A stretch of DNA of 64,000 bases from positions 53,656-117,655 of the forward strand of contig NZ_JAMBNQ010000012.1 of NCBI RefSeq assembly GCF_023715155.1. The letters are read 5' to 3'. The stretch comes from Neobacillus mesonae (GTDB lineage: Bacteria > Bacillota > Bacilli > Bacillales > Cytobacillaceae). The position numbers and the translations under genes were made by a program. Every line of letters starts with the position of its first letter. The stretch's first letter is position 1. The notes beneath the pieces were generated by a model. The model made no database searches and had not been told where the DNA came from. It worked only from the letters and a program-made list of their open reading frames with translations. Of the stretch, positions 1 to 8,386 are shown piece after piece.

Positions 1-1737
1 CAGGATTTACATATACCAGAGGAAAAGGTTTTAATTTTACTGCTTTTGTATCGGCTCGGTTATTATTTTATTCCGTTTTTGGCAGGGGTGGTTTTCTTTG
101 TCAAACTTTATTGGGAGAAGTGGAATAAATTGTGGAATGACACTCCAAAGGGCATTGTTCAAAGTTTGAGTCATTCCATTTTAACCCTGCTGGTGTTTAT
201 ATCAGGATTGATTTTGCTTCTTTCGGCAAGTGTGCCGGGTATTATGTCCAGATTAAGAATTGCTCAGGAATTATTGGCCTTTCCCATCATTAACGTATCC
301 CATCAGCTTTCGGTAGCCGCGGGGTTTTTATTACTGGGGTTATCAAGAGGGATTGAATATAGTGTAAAACGGACTTATGATTTAACAATGTTCGCATTGA
401 TTATGGCCGCACTATTTTCAATATTTAAAGGAATCGACTATGAAGAGGCAATATTTTTAATTATTGTTGCTCTTATTCTTAAGATGTCAAAAGGGCAGTT
501 TTACCGTGAGAGTTATGTGCTGACATGGGGGAAAACGATTTTTGATGTGGCCATAATTTTAGTCATAACCTCAATGTATTTAATTATTGGCTATCTAAAT
601 CTTCCCAATGCAAAGGTTGCTATGCCGGAAAAATTAATACCATATGTAATTTTAGATTCCAATGATTTATTTACAAGCGCCTTCATCGGTTTGGTTATTG
701 CTTTTATGATTCTCTCTATCGGATATTTAGTAAGTTTGCCAAAGAAGTGGAAATTTGAAAACTCGGTAAATCAGGAAACAGAGATCCTGAATCATATCTG
801 CAAGTATAAAGGAAATGTTTTATCCCATCTAATCTTTTTGCATGACAAATATATTTTCTGGAATAGAAAACGAAATATATTAATGGCTTTTCAACCATAT
901 GCAGACAAATTAGTGATTCTTGGTGAACCGATTGGTGAAAAAAGTGAAGTATCAAATGCAATTGAGGAATTTCAGGAGGAAGCTGACTTATATGGTTATT
1001 CATTAGTATTTTATCAAGTTGGTGATGAAATGCTGCCAATTCTTCATAATCATGGGTTTGCCTTTTTTAAACTAGGGGAAGAAGCATATATTGACTTAGA
1101 AACTTTCTCTCATTCTGAAGAAAATATGCAGGGATTGAAATCGATACAAAATCAGTTTACTCGTGAAAAATATTCTTTTGAATGGCTGGAACCGCCATTT
1201 ACAGACAAATTGTTTAATGAATTAAAGGAGATTTCCGCTGACTGGCTGGAAGAGAGAAAAGAGAAGGGATTTTCACTTGGATTTTTTGATGAAAACTATT
1301 TAAGTAAAGCACCGATTGCTATTATAAGAAATAAAAATCTAGAAATTTTAGGGTTTGTCAGTATCATGTACGTCTATGATCAACAAACTATTTCAATGGA
1401 TTTAATCCGCTTTAGAAAAAATGCTCCCCGTGATACGATTGATTTTCTACTGCTTTCAGTAATGGATTGGGCAAAGCATAAAGGGTATAAGTGCTTCCAT
1501 ATAGGGATGGCCCCTTTGGAGAATGTCAGCTTAACAAAATTTTCATTTTTAAGTGAAAAAATAGCGGCACAAATATTTTTGCATGGTCACTTAATTTATT
1601 ATTTCCAAGGATTGAAACATTTTAAAGATAAATATACAACATTTTGGAAAGCGAAATACATGGCATATCGTAAAAAATCCTCTTTGCCATTTATAATGGC
1701 TCAGATATCTCTGATGATTTCCAAAGCAAAAGAATAA
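1..1737 (+). CDS. mprF: Phosphatidylglycerol lysyltransferase/flippase MprF, C-terminal part (5' truncated by window edge)
   Basis: The frame is open from base 1, so the gene starts outside the window; a TTG at 46 is an internal codon. The visible 578 residues hold several membrane segments (roughly the first 230 residues), the end of the flippase domain, then a soluble DUF2156-type aminoacyl-transferase domain to the C-terminus. MprF moves lysine from lysyl-tRNA to phosphatidylglycerol and flips the product, lowering surface negative charge and susceptibility to cationic peptides. The family is about 850 residues long, so roughly a third is missing. A hairpin terminator follows directly. Confidence 0.88.
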   Translation, partial: QDLHIPEEKVLILLLLYRLGYYFIPFLAGVVFFVKLYWEKWNKLWNDTPKGIVQSLSHSILTLLVFISGLILLLSASVPGIMSRLRIAQELLAFPIINVSHQLSVAAGFLLLGLSRGIEYSVKRTYDLTMFALIMAALFSIFKGIDYEEAIFLIIVALILKMSKGQFYRESYVLTWGKTIFDVAIILVITSMYLIIGYLNLPNAKVAMPEKLIPYVILDSNDLFTSAFIGLVIAFMILSIGYLVSLPKKWKFENSVNQETEILNHICKYKGNVLSHLIFLHDKYIFWNRKRNILMAFQPYADKLVILGEPIGEKSEVSNAIEEFQEEADLYGYSLVFYQVGDEMLPILHNHGFAFFKLGEEAYIDLETFSHSEENMQGLKSIQNQFTREKYSFEWLEPPFTDKLFNELKEISADWLEERKEKGFSLGFFDENYLSKAPIAIIRNKNLEILGFVSIMYVYDQQTISMDLIRFRKNAPRDTIDFLLLSVMDWAKHKGYKCFHIGMAPLENVSLTKFSFLSEKIAAQIFLHGHLIYYFQGLKHFKDKYTTFWKAKYMAYRKKSSLPFIMAQISLMISKAKE

Positions 1738-1741
1738 ATTT

Positions 1742-1777
1742 AAAAAAGCGGCAGGAATGATCCTGGCGCTTTTTTAC
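1742..1777 (+). terminator. Intrinsic terminator after mprF
   Basis: A stem of AGCGGCAGGA against TCCTGGCGCT with loop ATGA is followed by a T run. Confidence 0.85.
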
Positions 1778-1869
1778 GTATTGCTTATCTTTTACGTAAC
1801 TTTTTATGGAAAATCTATTTTATTCTGGTAAAATAGATTAGGATAAAAGTACTAATAAGGGTGTTGTTA

Positions 1870-3033
1870 TTGAGACGATTGATATCTATTTTTTTTCTTA
1901 TTCTGCTGGTTTTTCCTCTTCAAACTAGAACTTTTGCTAAAGCTGAGCTGGAATTAACATTGAAAAGTGATGCGGCCATTCTTTTAGATTCGGAAACAAA
2001 TGCGGTTCTTTTCAGTAAAAATCCTGATAAAAAGATGTATCCCGCGAGTGTAACTAAAATCGCAACCGCTATTTATGCCATTGAGAAAGGGAATTTAAAC
2101 AGTATTGCAACAGTTAGTGCAAATGCAGAAAGACAGGACGGCACAAGAGTTTATTTAGTTGCAGGTGAAAAGGTTTCATTACTTCAGCTGATTCGAGGAA
2201 TGTTAATTAATTCTGGTAATGATGCTGCCGTGGCAGTTGCAGAGCAGGTAGATGGCAGTGTAGAACAATTTTCAAAGAATATTAATGAATATTTAAAAAC
2301 GACAGTCGGCGTAAAAAATACTCATTTCGTAAATCCAAGCGGCTTATTTGACAAGAACCATTATACGACAGCAAGAGATATGGCTTTAATTACCGATTAT
2401 GCAATAAAAAATCCTATCTTTGCTGAAATTTTTGGGACTAAGAAATTTCATTGGAAGAGTAAGTCCTGGGATACTAATATTCTATCCCATCATAAAATGC
2501 TGTTGGGAGAGATTCCATATGCCGGCATTACAGGAGGAAAGACGGGGTATACGACAGAGTCAAAGCAAACATTGTCTACAACGGCTGGTAATGGAAAAAT
2601 AAAGCTGACTGCTGTTGTTTTAAAATCAGACTTGCAGCGGGATAAGTATGATGATACGGGAAAATTATTTGACTTCGGTTTTAAATCTTTTCATAATAGT
2701 ACAATTAAACAGGGTGAAATATTTAAAAAAGGAACAAAGGAATTTTATCCAGAAAATGATACTCTTGTAACGGAAAGTGTTCAAGGAGCGGTCAGAGATT
2801 TAAGTGATAATGGGCTTCTTACGTTTAAAAACAATCAAGGGGAAATTCTTCAAACCGTTCAATTAAAAACATTAGAACCAAAGCCGGCTCCGGCTCCTGC
2901 ACCTAAAAAAGATGCGGATACAAAAGAAAATGAGCAGCCCGGTTATGAAAGGAATATCATTTTTGGACTTTTTATTTTCGCTTTTGCTTTCATTGTCATT
3001 GGTACAGCTAAGAAAATAACTAAAAAATATTAA
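1870..3033 (+). CDS. D-alanyl-D-alanine carboxypeptidase (DacF/PBP5 type)
   Basis: A serine DD-peptidase that trims the terminal D-Ala of peptidoglycan stem peptides outside the membrane. Starting at TTG 1870, a signal peptide covers residues 1-24, and the three active-site motifs are present: SVTK (Ser60), SGN (Ser115) and KTG (Lys224). A PBP5_C-like region, a Pro/Ala-rich linker and a C-terminal membrane segment follow. The frame is open back to GTG 1861, but AAGGGTG at 1857-1863 sits six bases before TTG 1870, which makes TTG the better start. It could be a sporulation (DacF/DacB) or vegetative paralog; the sequence alone does not decide. Confidence 0.9.
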   Translation: MRRLISIFFLILLVFPLQTRTFAKAELELTLKSDAAILLDSETNAVLFSKNPDKKMYPASVTKIATAIYAIEKGNLNSIATVSANAERQDGTRVYLVAGEKVSLLQLIRGMLINSGNDAAVAVAEQVDGSVEQFSKNINEYLKTTVGVKNTHFVNPSGLFDKNHYTTARDMALITDYAIKNPIFAEIFGTKKFHWKSKSWDTNILSHHKMLLGEIPYAGITGGKTGYTTESKQTLSTTAGNGKIKLTAVVLKSDLQRDKYDDTGKLFDFGFKSFHNSTIKQGEIFKKGTKEFYPENDTLVTESVQGAVRDLSDNGLLTFKNNQGEILQTVQLKTLEPKPAPAPAPKKDADTKENEQPGYERNIIFGLFIFAFAFIVIGTAKKITKKY

Positions 3034-3076
3034 AAAATAGGCAATGAGAGTCTCAGTCTCTCATTGCCTATTTTTT
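3034..3076. terminator. Bidirectional terminator
   Basis: A perfect stem, AATAGGCAATGAGAG against CTCTCATTGCCTATT, has A and T runs on both sides. It serves the carboxypeptidase (+) and the convergent small gene (-), whose stop codon lies in the right arm. Confidence 0.9.
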
Positions 3077-3361
3077 AGGACCGCTTTGAATAGAATCTTC
3101 ATTTCTACATACGTCAAAAGCGGGAGAAGCAGATTCAAAGGAAGACGGTGAATCAATCTGATCACGGTCATCTACAAAACTTCTGGTTGCAAGAAAATCA
3201 CTATGGTCTCCAAAATTTTGACCGTATCCCTGATTTTTTTTATCGGAATTATGCCACTCAGCCAAAAGGTTTTGTCCAATATTGACTGCAGAAGCATTTT
3301 CAAAGGAATTAATTTTAATCATAAATATATTAATATTAATATATGGTGCTGGAGCGGGCAT
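3068..3361 (-). CDS. Small protein, possibly spore-germination (GerP-like) related
   Basis: This 97-residue protein begins MPAPAPYININIF and has a core with INSFENASAVNIGQN and GYGQNFGDHSD. That pattern resembles short Bacillus spore proteins annotated as GerP-like, but I cannot assign it firmly. A strong ribosome site (GGAGGAG) precedes the ATG, and the gene ends inside a shared terminator, so it is probably real. No signal peptide or membrane segment is visible. It lies beside other candidate spore genes (an Hsp20-type and a GerPC-like protein). Confidence 0.6.
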   Translation of the reverse strand: MPAPAPYININIFMIKINSFENASAVNIGQNLLAEWHNSDKKNQGYGQNFGDHSDFLATRSFVDDRDQIDSPSSFESASPAFDVCRNEDSIQSGPKK

Positions 3362-3519
3362 GTCATCTCCTCCTTACAGTTGCTTTTAAATATATGCAGG
3401 GATTGGCTGTTTATGAGACAAGTGAGTGAAAATTGGCTTAAATTTACTAAAACAACAGTATGATGTAGTAATAAGAAAGAATTTTTATATGTTCTTTAGA
3501 TAAAAGGGGGTGGAGTAAG

Positions 3520-4008
3520 ATGGATATGGAAAAGTTAAAGCAATGGATGGAACTGGCTAAAAATATGCAAGGAGGTGATTTCTGGGGGAATATATTTGAC
3601 CAGGAATTTGCAAAGCAATTTATGAATGAACAACAGATGACTCCCCCTTTCAATACCTCTAATCAACAGTCTGCCAGGAAAGAAAACCCGGAAAAGTCGT
3701 TTCCGGCAATTGACTTATTAGAAGGAGAAGAAGAAGTCATTATTATCATCGAACTGCCCGGAGTATTAAAAGAAAATGTTGAGCTTGGTTTGAACGCAAA
3801 TATTCTAACAGTGAAAGGAAAGGCACAACCGCTTCATCCACAATTAAATATTTCCTATTCCGAAAGATTTTATGGGGAATTTCAGCGGCAGATTACATTG
3901 CCTGATACCATCGCTCCGAATGAAATAAGTGCAAAGTTTTGGAATGGACTATTAATGGTTCGTTACCCAAGAAACATTGACCGTGGTGAAATCATACCGA
4001 TTGACTAA
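3520..4008 (+). CDS. Hsp20/alpha-crystallin family protein (CotM/CotP-like)
   Basis: A 162-residue protein with a small-heat-shock alpha-crystallin domain from about residue 58 to the end, including ELPGVLKENVEL and a late NGLLMVRYPR strand in place of the canonical A-x-x-x-NGVL motif. The N-terminal 55 residues are hydrophilic and Met/Gln-rich. Alpha-crystallin proteins in Bacillus include chaperones and spore coat proteins (CotM, CotP); the spore-gene neighbours favour a coat role, which is inference. A clear ribosome site (GGGGGTGGAG) precedes the ATG. Confidence 0.8.
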   Translation: MDMEKLKQWMELAKNMQGGDFWGNIFDQEFAKQFMNEQQMTPPFNTSNQQSARKENPEKSFPAIDLLEGEEEVIIIIELPGVLKENVELGLNANILTVKGKAQPLHPQLNISYSERFYGEFQRQITLPDTIAPNEISAKFWNGLLMVRYPRNIDRGEIIPID

Positions 4009-4085
4009 TGCGTCTTTTGTACATGTTCATAACAATTCACCATATACATGTAAGTAAGGGTTGATTAAAGGAGCGTCAAAATGCT

Positions 4086-4523
4086 ATGTCATTAAAAAAC
4101 TTTTTCATTTTATTCCGTAAAAATGAAACTGAAAATGAAATAAGAAAAAAATTGTCCATATTAGAATTGAATATAAAGGAACTGGAGGAGGCCCTCCATG
4201 GACTTAAAAATCAAAATCAAAATCAAAATGAACCTGAACAGGACGCAAAAACAAAGGATGCTCCTATAATTATCGAAAAAATCAATATTGAAAAGATTAT
4301 ATTAGATAAATACGAATTAAATAATAATTTTGGTCAGCTCGGTATCAAAGAACTTAAAGGTAAATTAAATATTGGAGCAACATATGGAAGTGAATTCACA
4401 CCAAAGATGGATGAAGAAGACATAGAGAAACAAGAAAAGGAAAAAAGGGAAAAAAAGGAAGAGAGTCCAGCTGAAGATAGACAAGGACCAAAAATTAATT
4501 TTAAGTCTAATAAAAAAGACTAA
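4086..4523 (+). CDS. GerPC-like coiled-coil protein
   Basis: A 145-residue protein with an N-terminal coiled coil (about residues 15-50, ending in a Gln/Asn repeat), a short conserved block (IIIEKINIEKIILDKYEL, then LKGKLNIG) and a very charged Lys/Glu tail. The IxKI...L.G.LNIG pattern resembles GerPC-type spore germination proteins, but overall similarity is limited. The ATG at 4081 is closed by an early stop, so ATG 4086 is the start, with AAAGGAG upstream. It is probably co-transcribed with the Hsp20-type gene 77 bases before it. Confidence 0.65.
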   Translation: MSLKNFFILFRKNETENEIRKKLSILELNIKELEEALHGLKNQNQNQNEPEQDAKTKDAPIIIEKINIEKIILDKYELNNNFGQLGIKELKGKLNIGATYGSEFTPKMDEEDIEKQEKEKREKKEESPAEDRQGPKINFKSNKKD

Positions 4524-4541
4524 AGAAATCCTTTAGTCTTT
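4511..4541 (+). terminator. Intrinsic terminator
   Basis: AAAGACTAAAG and CTTTAGTCTTT pair around AAATC. The left arm includes the stop codon of the GerPC-like gene. Confidence 0.75.
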
Positions 4542-4551
4542 AAAAGAATAT

Positions 4552-4794
4552 TTATTGAAGTCTGCTTTCAACTTCACGGCAAACTTCATCAGCGGACATT
4601 CCATTTGCATCAATAACCGATGCTTTCGTAACGGTATCTTGCATTCCCATCACATTGGAATCTAGTCCTGTGACAACGCAGCAATCACAATTTTTCGCGT
4701 CATTTTCCTGTTTTAGTTCCACCACATCATAACCCTTTTCACGTAAAGCCTGCTGAACATTTGTAAGAGATTGTTCTACTCCAATCTTTGCCAT
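4552..4794 (-). CDS. ykuS: UPF0180 protein YkuS
   Basis: An 80-residue protein closely matching my memory of Bacillus YkuS (UPF0180): MAKIGVE at the start, a [16 protein letters not shown] core with three cysteines, and a [10 protein letters not shown] tail. Its function is not established. The frame is open to GTG 4803, but GAGGAG lies about eight bases before ATG 4794 and the family starts with MAKIG, so 4794 is chosen. It is divergent from the next small gene. Confidence 0.85.
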   Translation of the reverse strand: MAKIGVEQSLTNVQQALREKGYDVVELKQENDAKNCDCCVVTGLDSNVMGMQDTVTKASVIDANGMSADEVCREVESRLQ

Positions 4795-4896
4795 ACAAAA
4801 CACCTCCTCTAAAAATTATGATGCCTAAGTACAATGAAAATATTCAGGAATATTGTTTTTAATATTATCAAAAGATATAGTGGGAGGTGTTTGTGA

Positions 4897-5037
4897 ATGG
4901 GTAAACGAAGTAAACGAAAGGCCGATCCATCTACTATTGGCCTTGGTTCCCAGCAGGTTGAAGGCCAGGGGACCACAAATATGGAAACAGGTGCAAGAGA
5001 AGCATCGTCCTCCAGAAGAAAACAGAAGAGATATTAA
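4897..5037 (+). CDS. Small basic protein, YuzL-like
   Basis: A 46-residue Lys/Arg-rich hydrophilic protein beginning MGKRSKRKADPSTIGLGS and ending SSSRRKQKRY. Composition and the GLGS...VEGQGTT centre fit the YuzL type of minor Bacillus spore-associated proteins, a tentative match. A strong ribosome site (GGGAGGTG) precedes the ATG at the right distance. There is no membrane segment or cysteine. It runs convergently into the ABC-F gene. Confidence 0.65.
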   Translation: MGKRSKRKADPSTIGLGSQQVEGQGTTNMETGAREASSSRRKQKRY

Positions 5038-5047
5038 GGTTAAAATG

Positions 5048-5074
5048 AAAAGGGCACCATTCGAAAAGGTGCCC
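5048..5074 (-). terminator. Terminator after the ABC-F gene
   Basis: GGGCACC and GGTGCCC pair around a nine-base loop. Read on the minus strand, TTTTCATTTT follows. Confidence 0.7.
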
Positions 5075-5080
5075 GTAAGA

Positions 5081-6700
5081 TTATTTATACATATCTGCAA
5101 CTTGTTTTTGTAGTTCGGTATTTTCCAGGTATTCATCATAGCTCATTTGTTTGTCGATGAAACCATTTGGTGTAATCTCAAAAATGCGGTTTGCAATCGT
5201 TTGGATAAATTGATGGTCGTGCGATGCAAACAGCATGGATCCTTTAAAATTAATCAAACCATTATTGAGGGCAGTAATGGACTCCAGATCTAAATGGTTT
5301 GTCGGTTCGTCAAGCAGCAGGACATTAGCCCCGCTCAACATCATTTTTGAGAGCATACAGCGAACTTTTTCTCCGCCGGATAAGACACTTGCTTTCTTTA
5401 ATACCTCTTCTCCGGAGAAAAGCATTCTTCCTAAGAACCCGCGTAAAAAGCTTTCGCTTTGGTCATTAGGGGAAAATTGGCGGAGCCAGTCTACAAGATT
5501 TAACTCACTATTTTCAAAATACTCGGAGTTATCCTTTGGAAAATAGGCCTGTGAAGTGGTAATTCCCCATTTAAAGCTGCCGCTATCAGGCTCCAGCTCA
5601 CCCATTAAAATTTTGAAAAGGGTAGTCTTGGCAATTTCATTTGTCCCAACCAAGGCAATCTTGTCTCCCTTGTTCATAAAAAAGCTGATATTGTCAAGTA
5701 TTTTTACACCGTCAATCGTTTTACTTAACCCTTCTACCCGCAATAAATCATTTCCAATTTCACGTTCAGGTGTAAAACCTACATATGGGTAGCGGCGGGA
5801 AGACGGTTTAATGTCATCAAGTGAAATTTTATCCAATAGTTTCTTTCTTGAAGTTGCCTGTTTTGATTTTGATGCGTTTGCGCTGAATCTGGCAATGAAG
5901 TTTTGAAGCTCTTTCATTTTTTCTTCTTTCTTTTTATTTGCGTCTTGTGCCATTTTAAGCGCTAACTGGCTGGACTCATACCAAAAATCATAGTTGCCGA
6001 CATAGATTTGAATTTTACCAAAATCCAGATCAGCAATATGTGTACAAACCTTATTGAGAAAATGACGGTCGTGGGATACAACAATTACCGTATTTTCAAA
6101 GTTAATTAAAAACTCCTCCAGCCATTGAATGGCTTTAATGTCCAAATGGTTAGTCGGTTCATCGAGAAGCAGTACATCAGGTCTTCCAAATAAAGCCTGT
6201 GCGAGCAGCACTTTTACCTTTTCTGAGCCAGTTAATTCGGCCATTGCTTTATCATGAAGCTCCTCTTCAATCCCAAGTCCTTTTAATAGAATGGCAGCTT
6301 CTGATTCTGCTTCCCAGCCGTTCAGCTCTGCAAACTCACCTTCCAGTTCCGCAGCTCTCATTCCATCTTCATCAGTGAAATTTTCTTTCATATAAATCGC
6401 ATCTTTTTCCTGCATGACCTGATACAATCTTGCATGACCCATTATAACAGTCTTCAATACTGGAAATTCTTCATATTCAAAATGGTTCTGTTTTAAAACA
6501 GCCATCCGTTCATTGGGGTCAAGCTGTATTGTACCTGTTTGGGGCTCAATTTCACCAGATAAAATTTTGATAAAGGTTGATTTACCAGCACCATTTGCCC
6601 CAATTAGACCATAGCAATTTCCTGGTGTAAATTTAATATTCACATCTTCAAAAAGCTTACGATCTCCATATCTTAAACTAACATTACTTACGGTAATCAT
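5081..6700 (-). CDS. ykpA: ABC-F family ATPase, YkpA/YbiT type
   Basis: A 539-residue soluble protein with two ABC ATPase domains joined by a helical linker (about residues 240-310) and no membrane segments, the layout of ribosome-associated ABC-F translation factors. Domain 1 has Walker A GANGAGKST and Walker B LLLDEPTNHLD. Domain 2 has the signature LSGGEK and a second LLLDEPTNHLD. Two motifs deviate: Walker A of domain 2 reads GTNEIAKTT and the domain 1 signature reads LTGSEK. I believe this is shared by YkpA orthologs rather than decay. Monocistronic, with its own terminator. Confidence 0.9.
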   Translation of the reverse strand: MITVSNVSLRYGDRKLFEDVNIKFTPGNCYGLIGANGAGKSTFIKILSGEIEPQTGTIQLDPNERMAVLKQNHFEYEEFPVLKTVIMGHARLYQVMQEKDAIYMKENFTDEDGMRAAELEGEFAELNGWEAESEAAILLKGLGIEEELHDKAMAELTGSEKVKVLLAQALFGRPDVLLLDEPTNHLDIKAIQWLEEFLINFENTVIVVSHDRHFLNKVCTHIADLDFGKIQIYVGNYDFWYESSQLALKMAQDANKKKEEKMKELQNFIARFSANASKSKQATSRKKLLDKISLDDIKPSSRRYPYVGFTPEREIGNDLLRVEGLSKTIDGVKILDNISFFMNKGDKIALVGTNEIAKTTLFKILMGELEPDSGSFKWGITTSQAYFPKDNSEYFENSELNLVDWLRQFSPNDQSESFLRGFLGRMLFSGEEVLKKASVLSGGEKVRCMLSKMMLSGANVLLLDEPTNHLDLESITALNNGLINFKGSMLFASHDHQFIQTIANRIFEITPNGFIDKQMSYDEYLENTELQKQVADMYK

Positions 6701-7011
6701 GTTAAATATCCTCCAAAAGACATATTGTTGTTCATTATACCATTAAAAAGGGGGAAGGGCGAATATTTCAAAATAGGCACAGTCAGATAATGTGAAACTT
6801 AAATCAGAGGTTTCTTTCAACCCCTGCAGATTGTTGTCCCATTGTGCTGAACCTAATATGTTGCTGCATGCATCGATAAAGAGTCAGTCCAAACCTGATT
6901 GGGGTAGGCTTAAAACGGGATAAATTTTCAAAAAAATTTTCAGGTTTTCACACTTTATTCATATTTTTGTTGTAGAATGAATGATAGCAGGATTTGAAGA
7001 AGGTGAAGAGT
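6701..7011. other. Intergenic region, no gene seen
   Basis: This AT-rich stretch lies between the divergent ABC-F gene and the small gene at 7012. TGTAGAAT near 6971 could be an extended -10 for the latter, but no good -35 is visible. No ORF with a ribosome site was found. Confidence 0.5.
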
Positions 7012-7146
7012 GTGGCTAAAAAGCAGCTTACTGAACTTGTTAACAAATTAAAAGAAGCAGGAATAAAAGCAAGTTTAACGAAACCAAAATCTAATTACCA
7101 TTTATCTTTACAACAGCTTAAAAATTATCCTTCATCTGTGAATTAA
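7012..7146 (+). CDS. Small lysine-rich protein of unknown function
   Basis: A 44-residue protein, MAKKQLTELVNKLKEAG followed by IKASLTKPKSNYHLSLQQL, starting at GTG with GAAGGTGAAG upstream. It is basic and helical at the N-terminus with no membrane segment or cysteine. I do not recognise the family. It is supported by the ribosome site, the terminator 15 bases after the stop, and its protein-like composition. Confidence 0.6.
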   Translation: MAKKQLTELVNKLKEAGIKASLTKPKSNYHLSLQQLKNYPSSVN

Positions 7147-7161
7147 TAAGAGAATAGGTAT

Positions 7162-7199
7162 AAAAAGCGATTAATCCTAGTGACTAACCGCTTTTTTTA
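7162..7199. terminator. Intrinsic terminator
   Basis: AAAAGCGATTA pairs with TAACCGCTTTT with one mismatch, followed by a T run; the A run before it allows use from the minus strand as well. Confidence 0.65.
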
Positions 7200-7200
7200 T

Positions 7201-7281
7201 ATTGTCCAGCTTCAGTACCTGGCCATTTTCAGCCTCGAATAAGTTGTGCTTGTTCTGAAGACGTTTACGCTTTCTTATTAC
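7201..7281. repeat. Possible diverged intergenic repeat
   Basis: It starts TTGTCCAGCTTCAGTACCTG and ends in GACGTTTACGCTTTC. This resembles the multi-copy 'TGTCCAGCTCCAG...GCGCTT' intergenic repeats I recall from Bacillus genomes. Only this copy is seen in the window, so the call is weak. Confidence 0.3.
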
Positions 7282-7887
7282 TTAATCAATCTTATTTATT
7301 ATTTTCTGGTAGACATCCTCTTGATTAAAATCTTTCCCCATTGGAAACTTGGCAACGAATTTATTGTCTTTATCTACTAAATAGGTAAAAGTTGTATGGA
7401 TGAACTGTCCGTTGCCAGGGTCTTTATATTGAAATTGCAAGGCATTTGCAATTTTTTCGATGTTTTTCTGATCGTTTTTTATATCTTCCTTTTTACCTGT
7501 TAAAAACACCCAATGATCCTCATTTTCTATTCCAAACCCATCCATGTAGTTATTTAAAACCTTAGGTGTGTCACGATAGGGATCAATTGTGATGGTGATA
7601 AATTCTATGTCTTTTCCAAAAACTCCTTTTTGTTCAAGTTTTTGCTTTAAGCCAGCCATTTTTTGTGTAGTTGTCGGACATACGTTTGGGCAATGGGTAT
7701 AAATAAATTCTACAAGTTTTAACTTGGTTTTATCTTTTCCAAACGTATATTGTTTACCATTTTGATTGATTAACGTTACATTAGACGGAATAGCGGCATT
7801 TGCATCACGAATTAGGAAGAATGAGATTCCAGCTGCGATTCCAATGAATATCGTTAAACCGCATATTAAATAGATCTTTTTCATCAT
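7282..7887 (-). CDS. SCO1/SenC family copper chaperone-like protein
   Basis: A 201-residue thioredoxin-fold protein with an N-terminal membrane anchor (residues 5-27). The copper-binding set is complete: C66-PNV-C70 and His164 (in FIHTTFTYL). The DPYRDTP loop is typical of Sco. Sco proteins deliver copper to, or reduce, the CuA site of respiratory oxidases outside the membrane. The CuA-containing enzyme at 30-32 kb is a possible client, which is inference. CCTCCT on the plus strand marks the ribosome site. Confidence 0.88.
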   Translation of the reverse strand: MMKKIYLICGLTIFIGIAAGISFFLIRDANAAIPSNVTLINQNGKQYTFGKDKTKLKLVEFIYTHCPNVCPTTTQKMAGLKQKLEQKGVFGKDIEFITITIDPYRDTPKVLNNYMDGFGIENEDHWVFLTGKKEDIKNDQKNIEKIANALQFQYKDPGNGQFIHTTFTYLVDKDNKFVAKFPMGKDFNQEDVYQKIINKID

Positions 7888-7942
7888 GATACCTCCTCGT
7901 ATATTAAGATAAAGAAGTTTATTGGAAAATGATATGGATAAA

Positions 7943-7961
7943 TTGTGAACAAGGTTAACAA
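7943..7961. promoter_or_regulatory. Imperfect palindrome upstream of the sco gene
   Basis: TTGTGAAC and GTTAACAA (7 of 8 complementary) flank AAG, 56 bases upstream of the sco start. It looks a little like FNR or Rex sites but has the wrong spacing for both. Confidence 0.3.
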
Positions 7962-8017
7962 TAGGTATTTTAATTTTTTAAATATCAGAATGGTTTAAAT
8001 CCCGGAGTAACTATATT

Positions 8018-8127
8018 GCCGCCCAAACTAATTTTGAGCGGTTTAGAAAGAAATGAGCAAAATAGTGTAATTATTTGCTCTATTTCGATAACCTATTATT
8101 GGGAATGAATTCGAATGGGGGTAGATA
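8018..8127 (+). repeat. Duplicated upstream segment of the yitT-family gene
   Basis: GCCGCCCAAACTAATTT at 8018 matches 59928, and the following stretch (ATGAGCAAAAT.GTGT, CCTATTATT.GGAAT, GGGG.TAGATAAT) aligns along its length with 59928-60039. The terminator hairpin is intact in the 60-kb copy but partly mismatched here. Confidence 0.8.
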
Positions 8128-8286
8128 ATAAAGGCAGCTGGCGATTTAAATTTAATTGACGAGCAGGAGTCAATTGAGGTAGTGATAGAAAGAATTCAGC
8201 ATCGAAAATTAACAAAGAAAAAAATTATCCAGCGGTTTTTTAGTTATATGGAGGATAGCCCATATTTTAAAGATAATTATCACTAA
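8128..8286 (+). pseudogene. Remnant of a yitT-family gene (N-terminal about 37 codons only)
   Basis: From 8128 the frame reads (I)KAAGDLNLIDEQESIEVV, then IERIQHRKLTKKKIIQRFF, nearly the N-terminus of the intact YitT-family protein at 60040. Over about 99 aligned bases I count nine differences. The start codon is ATA instead of ATG. After RFF the sequence diverges and a stop follows at 8284, so the membrane part is absent. It lies in the same orientation as the intact gene about 52 kb away, so the two are direct repeats. Confidence 0.85.
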
Positions 8287-8346
8287 ATTACGTTATTTGG
8301 TTTATGGAAACTGTTTGAGGGTAAGTCTTATGATAAAGCATACAAA

Positions 8347-8371
8347 TATTACAACTACTTTAGTTGTAATA
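8347..8371. promoter_or_regulatory. 25-base perfect palindrome, candidate operator of the nar operon
   Basis: Perfect 11-base arms (TATTACAACTA and its complement) surround CTT. The palindrome ends two bases before the ribosome site (AAAGGAG) of the first gene of the hemerythrin-nar operon. It is either a dimeric repressor site or a 5'-UTR hairpin. It is not an FNR box (TGTGA-N6-TCACA). Confidence 0.6.
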
Positions 8372-8386
8372 GAAAGGAGAATTAAA

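Noticed and set aside
5081..6700. Unusual Walker A (GTNEIAKTT) as a sign of decay in the ABC-F gene
   Set aside because: The rest of the gene is intact and I believe the variant is common in YkpA orthologs.
7943..7961. FNR or Rex box upstream of sco
   Set aside because: Half-sites resemble both, but the spacing fits neither consensus; kept only as a low-confidence palindrome.
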